From assembly GCF_009937975.1 (NCBI RefSeq), contig NZ_AP018441.1, positions 4,526,001 to 4,590,000 of the forward strand: a stretch of 64,000 nucleotides of DNA. The letters run 5' to 3'. The stretch is from Undibacterium sp. YM2 (GTDB taxonomy: Bacteria; Pseudomonadota; Gammaproteobacteria; Burkholderiales; Burkholderiaceae_D). Shown one piece after another: positions 35,583 to 43,590 of the stretch. The notes under the pieces are model-generated. The model did not search any database, was not told the DNA's origin, and saw nothing but the letters and a program-made list of their open reading frames with translations. Position 1 is the first letter of the stretch, and every line of letters starts with the position of its first letter. The translations under genes were made by a program, and so were the position numbers.

Positions 35583-36439
35583 TGTTTTTCCTTCCCGGCA
35601 TACTGGTAGCCCGCCACCGCATCCAACACACCCTGTTTATTGATGCTCAGCGCCTTGTACAAGAGCTCAAGATTAACCGTACCCTGCGTAGTACCTGCAT
35701 TGCGGCTCACATACGCCCACTGATGGCCATAGGCCTCCTGATAAATACTGCCTGCCGTGTCTGCCTGATTATCGGTAACTCCGAGTTGCAAGGCATGTTG
35801 CAGCGTCGCCATACTGGCCGACAGAGCGAGCTTGCCGCCATCGACAAACAGCACATGGTGCATCAGGCTCTCAAGATCATGCGCCTGGTGGGTGCTGATG
35901 ATCACGGTACGGTTCGCATGTTCCTTGCCACCAAGGATAGTCTTGAATTGCGAGCGCCCGACAATGTCGAGGCCGTTGGTGGGCTCATCCATCAGCAGCA
36001 GGGGCGTGTGTGTTGCCAGGGCAAAGGCAATGACGGCCTTCTTCTTTTGCCCCAGGCTCATCGCGGCAAAGCCCTTGTCACGCGGGATTTCAAAGATGTC
36101 GGCATACTTTAAAAAATCACTGCCAGAAAAGCGCGGATAAAACGGTGCATGTGTCTTTTGCAGCACGGCCATGCTGATATCAGGCAGATGAAATTCTTCC
36201 GGCACGACATATACCTGCTCCAGAAAAGTCGGCAAGCGCGCTGCTGGCTTGTAGCCCAGCACCTCCACCTGCCCACCATGCGGGAACAGCAAACCTGACA
36301 AAATCTTCAGCAGCGTCGATTTGCCACTGCCATTGCGGCCAAACAGGCCATACACACCAGGCTTGTCCAACGCCAGCGAAAAGTCGTCATAAACACGCTT
36401 CTTGCCATACTCAAATTGTAGTTGCGAGACTTTGATCAT
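35579..36439 (-). CDS. ABC transporter ATP-binding protein
   Basis: 286 residues: Walker A GRNGSGKST (34-42), Q-loop region, an unusual signature MSLGQKKKA in place of LSGGQ, Walker B LLLMDEPTNGLD and the H-loop STHQAHDLE. Closest in style to YtrB/drug-export ATPases. GGAAGGA precedes the ATG. The start lies inside the tail of a fragmentary GntR gene. Confidence 0.92.
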   Translation of the reverse strand: MIKVSQLQFEYGKKRVYDDFSLALDKPGVYGLFGRNGSGKSTLLKILSGLLFPHGGQVEVLGYKPAARLPTFLEQVYVVPEEFHLPDISMAVLQKTHAPFYPRFSGSDFLKYADIFEIPRDKGFAAMSLGQKKKAVIAFALATHTPLLLMDEPTNGLDIVGRSQFKTILGGKEHANRTVIISTHQAHDLESLMHHVLFVDGGKLALSASMATLQHALQLGVTDNQADTAGSIYQEAYGHQWAYVSRNAGTTQGTVNLELLYKALSINKQGVLDAVAGYQYAGKEKQ

Positions 36440-36602
36440 TCAAATCCTTCCAGCGTTTCATGTGCAGCGCGGTGTGACAGCAATTGATCTCACATGGCAA
36501 TAAACGCGCAATTGCCAACACCGCTTCCACGGGCATGCGCAAAATGCCATGAATCAAAGGCAGCAGTGTATTACCAATTTGAAAATATGGGGAGGAATTC
36601 AT
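36411..36602 (-). pseudogene. GntR/YtrA-type regulator, HTH fragment
   Basis: A 63-codon frame from MNSSPYFQ that follows the YtrA HTH pattern in order: SPYFQIGNTLLPLIHGIL (like PIYxQIxxxLxxLIxxGxL), a degenerate loop AVLAIARLL where LPSVRELA is usual, and EINCCHTALHMKRWKDL where GVNPNTVxxAYxELE is usual. It stops 29 bases inside the ATPase gene, so the roughly 60-residue C-terminal part is missing. YtrA-type regulators normally stand just there, directly before the ATPase gene. I read it as a decayed regulator; similarity is by eye. Confidence 0.4.
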
Positions 36603-36623
36603 TGCTGGCATAGCGATATCTGC

Positions 36624-36689
36624 GTAGGAGCGGCTTCAGCCGCGAATGGTCGATACGGTTAAGCGGTTCGCGGCTAAAGCCGCTCCTAC
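36624..36689. repeat. GTAGGAGCGGCTTCAGCCGC paired inverted repeat
   Basis: Arms GTAGGAGCGGCTTCAGCCGC and GCGGCTAAAGCCGCTCCTAC around about 25 bases; second copy of the 8481-8540 family. The remaining spacer to 36924 shows no gene. Confidence 0.8.
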
Positions 36690-36924
36690 AATTCCAGCCA
36701 GCAGGACGCGTCTCGACGCCCCCTGCCTTTCGATTGATGCAAAAACATCCTGTTCAACTCTCCCGCCAACGATACTGCCTGGTGCCATGCGCACTGCAAT
36801 TGGAAGCCTGTGCCAGCAACATATCGCTCATGCTACAATGTCAAGCCTTAAAAAATACTGTCGCCCTAAAACTCTTCCGTGACACTATCCTCCTTGCTTG
36901 CTTCCCGCTTTTGATCAATAAATC

Positions 36925-38823
36925 ATGTCTCTATTCACCGGCAAAAATACTGTATTCGACGAAAAAACCAGAGAAAAGGATTCTGAATTCAACTCTCCAG
37001 CTTATGTGGTTGACGTTGACTACAAAACCTATGGCAAGATGAGCGCGAATGATCTGGTTGACTGGTACCAGGTGCAGTTTCATGACCTGGGACAGTACGT
37101 TATCAAGATATCGACCGACCCGGTTAATAACTATAGTGCATCCAATGTCTGGGGAGCGGCGAACAGCCAGGTAAAAATAGAATTAACGGATGCCAGCGGC
37201 AAGCTCATTCCTGATACCCCCATTAGTATCGCCAGCGGCACAAGCGACGGTAGTACCTCGTTTTACATGAGCGGTTTCATGGCACCCGGCAGTATCAATG
37301 TCAAAGTTACCAATATGAGCGGTGGAAATATCGACTATGTCATTACGATGACGCACCCACCTCAACTGGTTGACTACAACAGGCCGGTACTGAAATCTCT
37401 GAAAATTCCTGATGCCGTCGTCGTCAATAGCAAAGGTGGCATGCTAACAATCAGCGGTGTAGCCAGCGATGCCGAGTCGGGCATACGCAATATTGCCGTT
37501 GAATTTCAGTATGGAATGAAGTCTGATTTGCCCAGTGGTTATGCTGACACGGTCAACCCTCTGGTCATGGATGGCCTGGCAGATTCCTGGAGCGACGGTC
37601 AATCGAGCCAGAGTTTCGCCATTTCCAAGTCCACGGCGCCCGCCACCTACACCGTCTGGCAGGTAACTGTCACAGACAATAGCGGCAACCAGATGCGCTA
37701 TTCCACATCAGATCTCATCGCCATGGGTGTTAACACCAGCGTCAAAGTAACAACGTCTGGCGACATCAAGGCCCCCATCGTCGTCAGCGGTACACCCAGC
37801 AGCTTCAAGCATGATGTACCTTTGAATACCGATATCGTGCTTACTTTTGACGAAACCGTCGTGCGCGGCAAAGGCTTGTTTACCTTGACAGACAGGGACG
37901 GCAAGGTGGTTGAGAGCTTTGATGCGGCAACCAGCCCCAATATCAGCATCAATGATCATGTCGTGCGTCTGCACCCGGTGAACCCGCAAGCTTATGGCAT
38001 GACTTATGTCCTGAATGTCCCTACAGGTGGCGTGCAGGATCTGGCAGGAAATGGTGTCCAGGGTTATTCCAGATATCTGTTCCAGACCGTAGATGCACTG
38101 GGCCTGACCATCAACGGTACAGCAGGCAATGACGTGCTGACGGGCACTTCGGGCCGGGACTATATCTACGGCGGAGCAGGCAATGACACGATCAGCGGCG
38201 GTGGTGGCAACGATACGGTAGCAGGCGGGCCAGGTGACGATTACATCATGGCAGGGGTGGCAACGGATACCGCCGTATACTCCGGCAATAAATCCAGCTA
38301 TGCCATCAGCGGCATAGGCCCCATGGGTGACACCAGTACCGATGTGGTCGTCAAAGACCTGCGGGGTGTAGATGGCACAGACACCTTGCGCTTCATCAGC
38401 CGCCTGCAGTTTGCCGACGTGACCGTTTCTTTTGGCCCCTACAACGATATAGGCCGAGTTTACCGAATGTACCTTGCTGCGCTTGGAAGAAAGCCCGACC
38501 TGAGCGGCCTGGGTTACTGGGTCAATGAACTGGACCGTGGCATGGAATTAACTGCCGTTGCAGACAATTTTCTGCGGTCAGCAGAATTCCAGAAACTCAA
38601 TGGCAGCAATCCATCTACCAGCACACTGATCAACAGCTTTTACCAGAATGTCTTGCATCGCACAAGTGACAAGGCCGGTTTTGATTACTGGGCAGATCGT
38701 CTCAACAGTGGAACGATATCACCCGCAGAAGTATTGATCAGCTTTTGCGACAGTAGTGAAAACATGGCACAAGTTGTTGGACAAATTCAGAACGGCATCG
38801 ATTACGTCGTCTGGAAAGGATAA
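36925..38823 (+). CDS. Type-I-secreted RTX/DUF4214 protein with Ig-like domains
   Basis: 632 residues without signal peptide. About 20-155: a beta-rich domain of pre-peptidase type (WYQVQFHDLGQYVIKIS). About 155-280: an Ig-like domain. About 285-390: SwmB/Big-type domain (APIVVSGTPSS, NTDIVLTFDETV). About 400-450: RTX calcium-binding nonapeptides (GTAGNDVLTG, GGAGNDTISGGGGNDTVAGG, GPGDDYI). About 510-625: two DUF4214-like repeats (VYRMYLAALGRKPDLSGLGYW, FYQNVLHRTSDKAGFDYW, FLRSAEF). The C-terminal RTX/DUF4214 region marks type-I export. Adhesin or S-layer-like role is inferred; no secretion genes are adjacent. Confidence 0.88.
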   Translation: MSLFTGKNTVFDEKTREKDSEFNSPAYVVDVDYKTYGKMSANDLVDWYQVQFHDLGQYVIKISTDPVNNYSASNVWGAANSQVKIELTDASGKLIPDTPISIASGTSDGSTSFYMSGFMAPGSINVKVTNMSGGNIDYVITMTHPPQLVDYNRPVLKSLKIPDAVVVNSKGGMLTISGVASDAESGIRNIAVEFQYGMKSDLPSGYADTVNPLVMDGLADSWSDGQSSQSFAISKSTAPATYTVWQVTVTDNSGNQMRYSTSDLIAMGVNTSVKVTTSGDIKAPIVVSGTPSSFKHDVPLNTDIVLTFDETVVRGKGLFTLTDRDGKVVESFDAATSPNISINDHVVRLHPVNPQAYGMTYVLNVPTGGVQDLAGNGVQGYSRYLFQTVDALGLTINGTAGNDVLTGTSGRDYIYGGAGNDTISGGGGNDTVAGGPGDDYIMAGVATDTAVYSGNKSSYAISGIGPMGDTSTDVVVKDLRGVDGTDTLRFISRLQFADVTVSFGPYNDIGRVYRMYLAALGRKPDLSGLGYWVNELDRGMELTAVADNFLRSAEFQKLNGSNPSTSTLINSFYQNVLHRTSDKAGFDYWADRLNSGTISPAEVLISFCDSSENMAQVVGQIQNGIDYVVWKG

Positions 38824-38853
38824 AAACAATACTGCCGCACGGGTCAGCAGCCA

Positions 38854-38875
38854 GTAGGGTGCGTCTTGACGCACC
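38854..38875. repeat. Single GTAGGGTGCGTC arm
   Basis: Lone arm (GTAGGGTGCGTC-TTGACGCACC), a hairpin between convergent genes; may act as terminator. Confidence 0.7.
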
Positions 38876-38912
38876 ACGCTTTGCGATTGATCTCAAGATC
38901 ACCCTGCCAAGC

Positions 38913-39743
38913 TTAAGCCCTCACCACTACCTCGCCACGGCACACCGCCTGCACCGGCCCCGTCATCGTGACCTCAAATTCAGGTGAGATAGCAATCGCG
39001 ATATCACCACCGCGCATATGCACCGTCAGATTCGCCTCCACCAACCCCAGCCTGTGCGCGACGGCAGCAGCGGCGCAACTGCTGCTGCCGGATGCATGGG
39101 TATAGCCTGCACCACGCTCCCAGATTTCGATTTGTATGTTCTGGCGATCAAGCACACGCATGAACTGCACATTGCTGCGGTTAGGGAAGAGTGAATGCTG
39201 TTCCAGCAAAGGCCCTAGTTCTCTCGCAATCGCCTGTGTAGGTTCTTCCGTCAGCACCACACAATGCGGATTGCCTATGGTCGCGCAAGACACCTGCATA
39301 CTGCGTTGACCAACAGCGATTTCTTCCAGCAGGACTTCACGCGCAGGCCCTGCCACGGGTATCTGTGCTGAATCGAAACTGACCTGCCCCATCGACACTT
39401 CCACCAACTGCTGCTCAGGAAAAATTCTGGCCCGCACGATGCCGCCCCGGGTCTTGACGGTGAAAGCCTGCGTGCCAATCACCCCCTGGTCGTACAGATA
39501 CTGGCAAAATATACGCAAGCCATTGCCACTCTTCTCAGCCTCGCTGCCATCCGGGTTGATGATGCGCAAACCAAAGTCGGCATCATCCGGGTAACTGGGG
39601 CCAAACAACACACCATCGCTGCCTATGCCAGTACGAAAATCGCACAGACGCCTGATCTCGTCCGTGCCAATTTCCATGGCAGATGTATCCACAACCAGAT
39701 AGGCATTGCCGAGTGCCTGGTATTTTGCGAAACTGATTTCCAT
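38913..39743 (-). CDS. DapF-like (diaminopimelate epimerase family) protein with Ser in place of both catalytic Cys
   Basis: 276 residues with the DapF fold throughout: FAKYQALGNAYLVVD, DGVLFGP, NPDGSEAEKSGNGLRIFC, GNPHCVVL, NVQFMRV, ERGAGYTHASGSSSCAAAA. In true DapF the two general acid/base residues are Cys in CGNGxR and in the ERGxGET-ACG segment; here they are Ser72 (KSGNG) and Ser218 (HASGS). The GET segment is also GYT. The protein may be a different isomerase/racemase or inactive. I doubt it supplies meso-diaminopimelate. The start at 39743 is set by homology. Confidence 0.85.
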   Translation of the reverse strand: MEISFAKYQALGNAYLVVDTSAMEIGTDEIRRLCDFRTGIGSDGVLFGPSYPDDADFGLRIINPDGSEAEKSGNGLRIFCQYLYDQGVIGTQAFTVKTRGGIVRARIFPEQQLVEVSMGQVSFDSAQIPVAGPAREVLLEEIAVGQRSMQVSCATIGNPHCVVLTEEPTQAIARELGPLLEQHSLFPNRSNVQFMRVLDRQNIQIEIWERGAGYTHASGSSSCAAAAVAHRLGLVEANLTVHMRGGDIAIAISPEFEVTMTGPVQAVCRGEVVVRA

Positions 39744-39845
39744 ACTGGTATCCACCGCTTGTGTCATTGATACAGACAACAAAGATACGGTAAACAATGC
39801 GCTTGTTCAAGCAGATTAGCGCAGACGCAACTTTCGCCAAAGCCA

Positions 39846-40802
39846 TCACGCCATCGTAAACACCAGCCTAGGCATATTGGCATCCTTACCCCAGTTTTCT
39901 GCCACCGCAGACAAGGGTGCAGTCTCCACCGCGATGTCAAACCCGCCTGGCACGGCAGCATGCAAAACTTCGCTTATCGATTTGAACAGCCGCTGGGGCG
40001 GGATGCTACCTATGCCGCTGCCCATGAGCACGATGGCGGATGAACGCAGTACCGCACTCGGCAAATTGATGTCTTCGCCACTGACTGAGCCCACCTGCAC
40101 AAAGCGCACGGGCACGGCTTCTTTGCCTGCCTTGGCAGCGGCGATGAGCAGCAATTCTGCGCTCTGTCCCCACAGGTAATCGACGACCACATCTACGCCC
40201 CCGGCAAATTGCTGTTTGAAGGCTTCTTCCATGGCTTGTTTATCATCGCCCAGAGGGATCACCACGTCTGCACCTATGGCTTGCAGTGCTTGCAGCGCCT
40301 GTTTGTTACGACCCGTGGCAATCACTTTCTTTGCGCCCAGGTACTTTGCAATTTGCACTGCCAGGCGGCCCGCTGAGCCAGTTGCGCCATTGATCAACAC
40401 GGTTTCGCCGGCCACCAGCTTTGCTCTCTCCTGCATGGCGGCCCAGGCCGACATGCCAGGGTTGGCAAGGGCTGCCGCCTTGATATCATCAAGCGCATCT
40501 GGCAGGGCGATGCATTGCGCAGCCCTGACTACAGTCTTTTCTGCCATGCTGCCAAAGGGCGCTTGCGGCAGGGCAAAATAGACACGGCTGCCATCTTCCA
40601 AATGACCTACGCCATCAATACCCACGACAAATGGCAGGCTGCCTGCGGAACTATAATGCCTGCCCGAGGCGCGGCTTTTGACCACAGGGCTGAGCGCTGC
40701 TGCCACTACCCTGACAAGCACCTCGCCATCGCCTGCGGCTGGTTCCTTGAAATCACCATAGACGGGTGGCTTGCCAGCTTCTACTACGATTGCTGCTTTC
40801 AT
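39846..40802 (-). CDS. Quinone oxidoreductase-like (zinc-free MDR) protein
   Basis: 318 residues of the medium-chain dehydrogenase/reductase superfamily: EVLVRVVAAALSPVVKSRASG, GIDGVGHLEDG, and the nucleotide-binding NGATGSAGRLAVQIAKYLGAKKVIATG (split: VLINGATGSAGRLAVQIAKY). No zinc ligands are seen, so it is of the NADPH:quinone reductase type. Divergent from a MarR-type gene that probably controls it. Confidence 0.87.
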   Translation of the reverse strand: MKAAIVVEAGKPPVYGDFKEPAAGDGEVLVRVVAAALSPVVKSRASGRHYSSAGSLPFVVGIDGVGHLEDGSRVYFALPQAPFGSMAEKTVVRAAQCIALPDALDDIKAAALANPGMSAWAAMQERAKLVAGETVLINGATGSAGRLAVQIAKYLGAKKVIATGRNKQALQALQAIGADVVIPLGDDKQAMEEAFKQQFAGGVDVVVDYLWGQSAELLLIAAAKAGKEAVPVRFVQVGSVSGEDINLPSAVLRSSAIVLMGSGIGSIPPQRLFKSISEVLHAAVPGGFDIAVETAPLSAVAENWGKDANMPRLVFTMA

Positions 40803-40902
40803 ATCTGCTATCCTTTGCTGAAATTATTCAGGCTTGCTCAAATTGGATGCACTGAATATCCGTGCATTATACACATATATTGACATACGCAAGGACTATC
40901 AC

Positions 40903-41355
40903 ATGAAGAAAGAAATTGGCGAATTGCGCGGTGCCCTGATGGATATCACTGGCGTGCTGAACCGCCCGCAGCCGGATGCCGCCCTCATTGCGGCGGCGGG
41001 CATTGATCTTGACCGCGCCCTCTTCCCCCTGCTGGTACGCATAGAACGCCTGGGGCCGATAGGCATAGTCGAGCTGGCCGAACTGGTGGGCCGCGACCAC
41101 AGCACCGTCAGTCGCCAGATCGCCAAGCTCGACAGCCTGGGCCTGGTCAGCCGTTGCCCCAGCCCACAGGATGGCCGCGTCAAGGCTGCCATCATCACCG
41201 AGCAAGGTCGCGTCATGACTGATGCGCTCGATAGTGCGCGACAAAAGATCATAGAAAAAATGCTGAGCGACTGGAAAAAAGAAGACGTGCGCGAACTGGC
41301 GCGCTTGCTACGGCATTTTGCGGATGATGCACTGGCCTGGGTGGGGACTTTGTGA
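40903..41355 (+). CDS. MarR-family transcriptional regulator
   Basis: 150 residues with winged helix (FPLLVRIERLGPIGIVELAE, VGRDHSTVSRQIAKLDSLGL, CPSPQDGRVKAAIITEQGR). AAGGA precedes the ATG at 40903. Divergent from the MDR gene with a 100-base spacer containing AT-rich operator-like sequence (TATACACATATATTGACATA); probably senses a quinone or phenolic compound (inference). Confidence 0.9.
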   Translation: MKKEIGELRGALMDITGVLNRPQPDAALIAAAGIDLDRALFPLLVRIERLGPIGIVELAELVGRDHSTVSRQIAKLDSLGLVSRCPSPQDGRVKAAIITEQGRVMTDALDSARQKIIEKMLSDWKKEDVRELARLLRHFADDALAWVGTL

Positions 41356-41423
41356 AGTTGCGATGGCGGTGATCGGGTTTATGGATGAACGCAAGTGTCA
41401 TTGCCGCTGCATCTGATTAACCA

Positions 41424-41497
41424 GTAGGGTGCGCCGTGCGCACCGCTTGTACTTTGAAATTGCCAGATTTAAAAACGGTGCGCACGGCGCACCCTAC
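41424..41497. repeat. GTAGGGTGCGCC BIME-like paired repeat
   Basis: Arms GTAGGGTGCGCCGTGCGCACC in inverted orientation around about 32 bases, after the MarR gene. Confidence 0.85.
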
Positions 41498-41565
41498 TGC
41501 GGAACGATACGGCAATAACAGCGATATACCAATGCGACGAACGCCGCTGACGCGCCAGCCCGGTA

Positions 41566-41673
41566 GATTCCAGCCTGCGCTGGAATGACGACTTTAAGTT
41601 CAGGGTCTGATTAGCAGCGTAAAGTTTGATGATCAGCACCCATCGCAACGTCATCCCAGCGCAGGCTGGGATC
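41566..41673. repeat. GATTCCAGCCTGCGCTGG paired inverted repeat
   Basis: Outer arms GATTCCAGCCTGCGCTGGAA and CCCAGCGCAGGCTGGGATCC around about 68 bases; same family as 30745-30890. The 41356-41893 spacer holds only repeats and AT-rich sequence. Confidence 0.75.
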
Positions 41674-41893
41674 CATCTGCGCAAAATCCGTACTCCTGAA
41701 ATGGCCAACGATTTTACAGATCGACTTCTGCCATTTCCAATCTGCTCGCACAAGCGCACATCCTTGACGCCACTTTAGCATCAAGATAATATCGCGCAAA
41801 ATTTTATCCTGCCGCAGGATAGATAAAAAAATCCAGTACCCTACCCACATCAAGTCCAGCCAGTGACATCGCTTTCTCCATACGCAAGACCCC

Positions 41894-43141
41894 TCAAGGC
41901 GACAGCCTTCCCGGCCCTCTATGGATAAACGTCGCCTCTTTAATCCCCGGCAAACCCAGGAACAAGGCGGTCAAACGTGCCAGGCCCAAGCCAAAACCAC
42001 CGTGTGGTGGTGCTGCCAGTTTGAATGATTCCAGATAAAACTCCAGGCCCTTGCCTGTCAGCCCTTTCTCGGCGAGTTGCGCCATCAGAACATCGTATCG
42101 GTGTTCGCGTATCGCCCCCGTGGTAATTTCAACGCCGCGATACAGCAACTCAAAACTCCGTGTCAGGCTCTCGCCTTCGCGCATATGGTAGAACGGCCTT
42201 TGCTTCCATGGCACGCGGGTCAGTGCCACCAGCTCATGGCCCTGCTCTTGCATCATCGCACCGAGTCTTCGCTCTTCCTCGGCACTCAGTGATTCATCGC
42301 CGGATACACCAAGCAAAGCCTGCGCTTCTGCAAATTCGAGAATATGGCAAGCGGCTGGCACTGTCGCTTTGGGGTAATGCACGGCCAGCTCAGTGCCCAT
42401 TCTGGTGATTACCTGCTGCAAGGCGGTAATGATCAGTGCGCACTCAAGTTGTATGATCTCGACTTCGCTTTTAACACCTTCGAGTTCCACGTCGAAGGAG
42501 ATAAACTCGGTCGCGTGGCGCGAAGAAAAACTCGGTTCTGCCCTGAATACCGGGCCGACCTCATAAATCTTGCCCAGGCCTGCCATGATGGCAATTTGCT
42601 TGTAGATCTGCGGTGACTGCGCCAGATAAGCGCGTTCACCAAAGTACTTGACTTCAAACACCTCTGAGCCTGATTCAGACGGCGCGCCCATGAGCTTGGG
42701 TGAATGGATGCCAATGAAACCCTGGCTCCTCAGATAGCCGGTCATTTCCATTTCGATGTCGCTTTGCACTATCAGTGCCAGCGCCTCTTTGCGATCACGG
42801 AAACGCGCTGCTGGCCATGCCAGCCTGGTGCCAATTTCACTATCGCTGGATATTGGCCACTGTATCGTTGGCGACAACAGCTCAATCGACTCTGCCTGTA
42901 TCTCAAAGCCGCCAGGTGCCTGCGCCGATGCAACGACTATGCCTTCAACTGCCGCATACGCCTGCTGCATCAAGGCCTTCGCCTGTTCACGCGCCGCGCC
43001 CGATGCCACGACCTGCACCTTGCTCGCACCAGACTGCAAAATAACGAATGCCATTTTGCTCTGTATGCGGGTGGTCGCCACAAAGCCTTCTACTCTTACT
43101 TTTTTACCTGCCTGTACTGCGATTTCCTCGAATGTAAACAT
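41894..43141 (-). CDS. aspS2: Archaeal-type (non-discriminating) aspartyl-tRNA synthetase
   Basis: 415 residues: N-terminal OB-fold (VRVEGFVATTRIQSKMAFVIL), class II core with motif 1 region, motif 2 (YEVGPVFRAEPSFSSRHATEF, read in part), LAQSPQIYKQ and motif 3 (GFGLGLARLTALFLGL). It lacks the large GAD insertion of the roughly 590-residue bacterial AspRS, and is of the archaeal/Deinococcus AspS2 type. AspS2 commonly charges both tRNA-Asp and tRNA-Asn, and GatCAB then amidates Asp-tRNA-Asn. AAGGAG precedes the ATG. A leader with Asn codons and a terminator lies upstream (43197-43407). Confidence 0.87.
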   Translation of the reverse strand: MFTFEEIAVQAGKKVRVEGFVATTRIQSKMAFVILQSGASKVQVVASGAAREQAKALMQQAYAAVEGIVVASAQAPGGFEIQAESIELLSPTIQWPISSDSEIGTRLAWPAARFRDRKEALALIVQSDIEMEMTGYLRSQGFIGIHSPKLMGAPSESGSEVFEVKYFGERAYLAQSPQIYKQIAIMAGLGKIYEVGPVFRAEPSFSSRHATEFISFDVELEGVKSEVEIIQLECALIITALQQVITRMGTELAVHYPKATVPAACHILEFAEAQALLGVSGDESLSAEEERRLGAMMQEQGHELVALTRVPWKQRPFYHMREGESLTRSFELLYRGVEITTGAIREHRYDVLMAQLAEKGLTGKGLEFYLESFKLAAPPHGGFGLGLARLTALFLGLPGIKEATFIHRGPGRLSP

Positions 43142-43196
43142 GTCCTGCTCCTTGATTGCGGGTTGATAAAAATGCCGCCTTCGGATTCCGGAAATG

Positions 43197-43225
43197 AAAA
43201 AAGCCCGGAATCTCCGGGCTTTTTT
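43197..43225 (-). terminator. Attenuator terminator upstream of aspS2
   Basis: Perfect hairpin AAAAAAGCCCGG / CCGGGCTTTTTT with loop of five. It stands 55 bases before the aspS2 start, inside its leader, where a constitutive terminator would silence the gene; so it must be conditional. Confidence 0.85.
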
Positions 43226-43248
43226 GAATCGTGGTGTTCGCTATCTAT

Positions 43249-43407
43249 TTAATCTGATAAAGCGAAACGACTCCAGCCCGGGTTCGAGTTGGAATCATTA
43301 TTATTAATGCTGGCAACAAGCGACAAAACCTCGCAGCCACAGGCGAAGCGACGCAGTGAGCGTGGCTCCGGCGTACTTGCTATTTGTGGATACGATGTAG
43401 TTTGCAT
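43249..43407 (-). CDS. Candidate Asn-rich leader peptide of aspS2
   Basis: Open frame ending in TAA 23 bases before the terminator stem. Its C-terminal part reads SINNNDSNSNPGWSRFALSD: five Asn codons (three AAT at 43297-43305, AAC at 43288-43290 and 43282-43284) within eight codons. The frame opens at ATG 43407, but this Met lacks a ribosome-binding site and a TTGACA box lies at 43414-43419, so the true start may be internal (for example TTG at about 43324-43326). The peptide is proposed to measure Asn-tRNA supply. Confidence 0.5.
   Translation of the reverse strand: MQTTSYPQIASTPEPRSLRRFACGCEVLSLVASINNNDSNSNPGWSRFALSD
43269..43296 (-). promoter_or_regulatory. Pairing segments of the aspS2 attenuator
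   Basis: On the RNA strand, segment 1 (GATTCCA, 43296-43290) pairs with TGGAGTC (43275-43269). Segment 2 (CCGGGCT, 43281-43275) is complementary to the 5' arm of the terminator (AGCCCGG). The segments are mutually exclusive, giving pause hairpin, antiterminator and terminator as in classical ribosome-mediated attenuation. Confidence 0.55.
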
Positions 43408-43510
43408 GATTATTGTCAAAAATTATTGGTCGTCTGAATGAGACTGAACGCCAAGCCTATATCAAGACTATCACGCTTGTCAAGCTCACCGACAGTGGTA
43501 CTAAAAGCAA

Positions 43511-43590
43511 GTAGGGTGCGTCTTGACGCACCGTTTTTGCTTTGAACCGTTCTGACTATTGACGATGTGGTGCGTCAAGACGCACCCTAC
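43511..43590. repeat. GTAGGGTGCGTC BIME-like paired repeat
   Basis: Arms GTAGGGTGCGTCTTGACGCACC inverted around about 35 bases. Its right end provides the stop codon (TAG) of the beta-lactamase-like gene on the minus strand. Confidence 0.85.

Noticed and set aside
43269..43300. GGTTCGAGT resembling a tRNA T-loop on the plus strand
   Set aside because: Flanking bases do not form the T-stem, and no anticodon or acceptor stem is present; it is part of the aspS2 attenuator.
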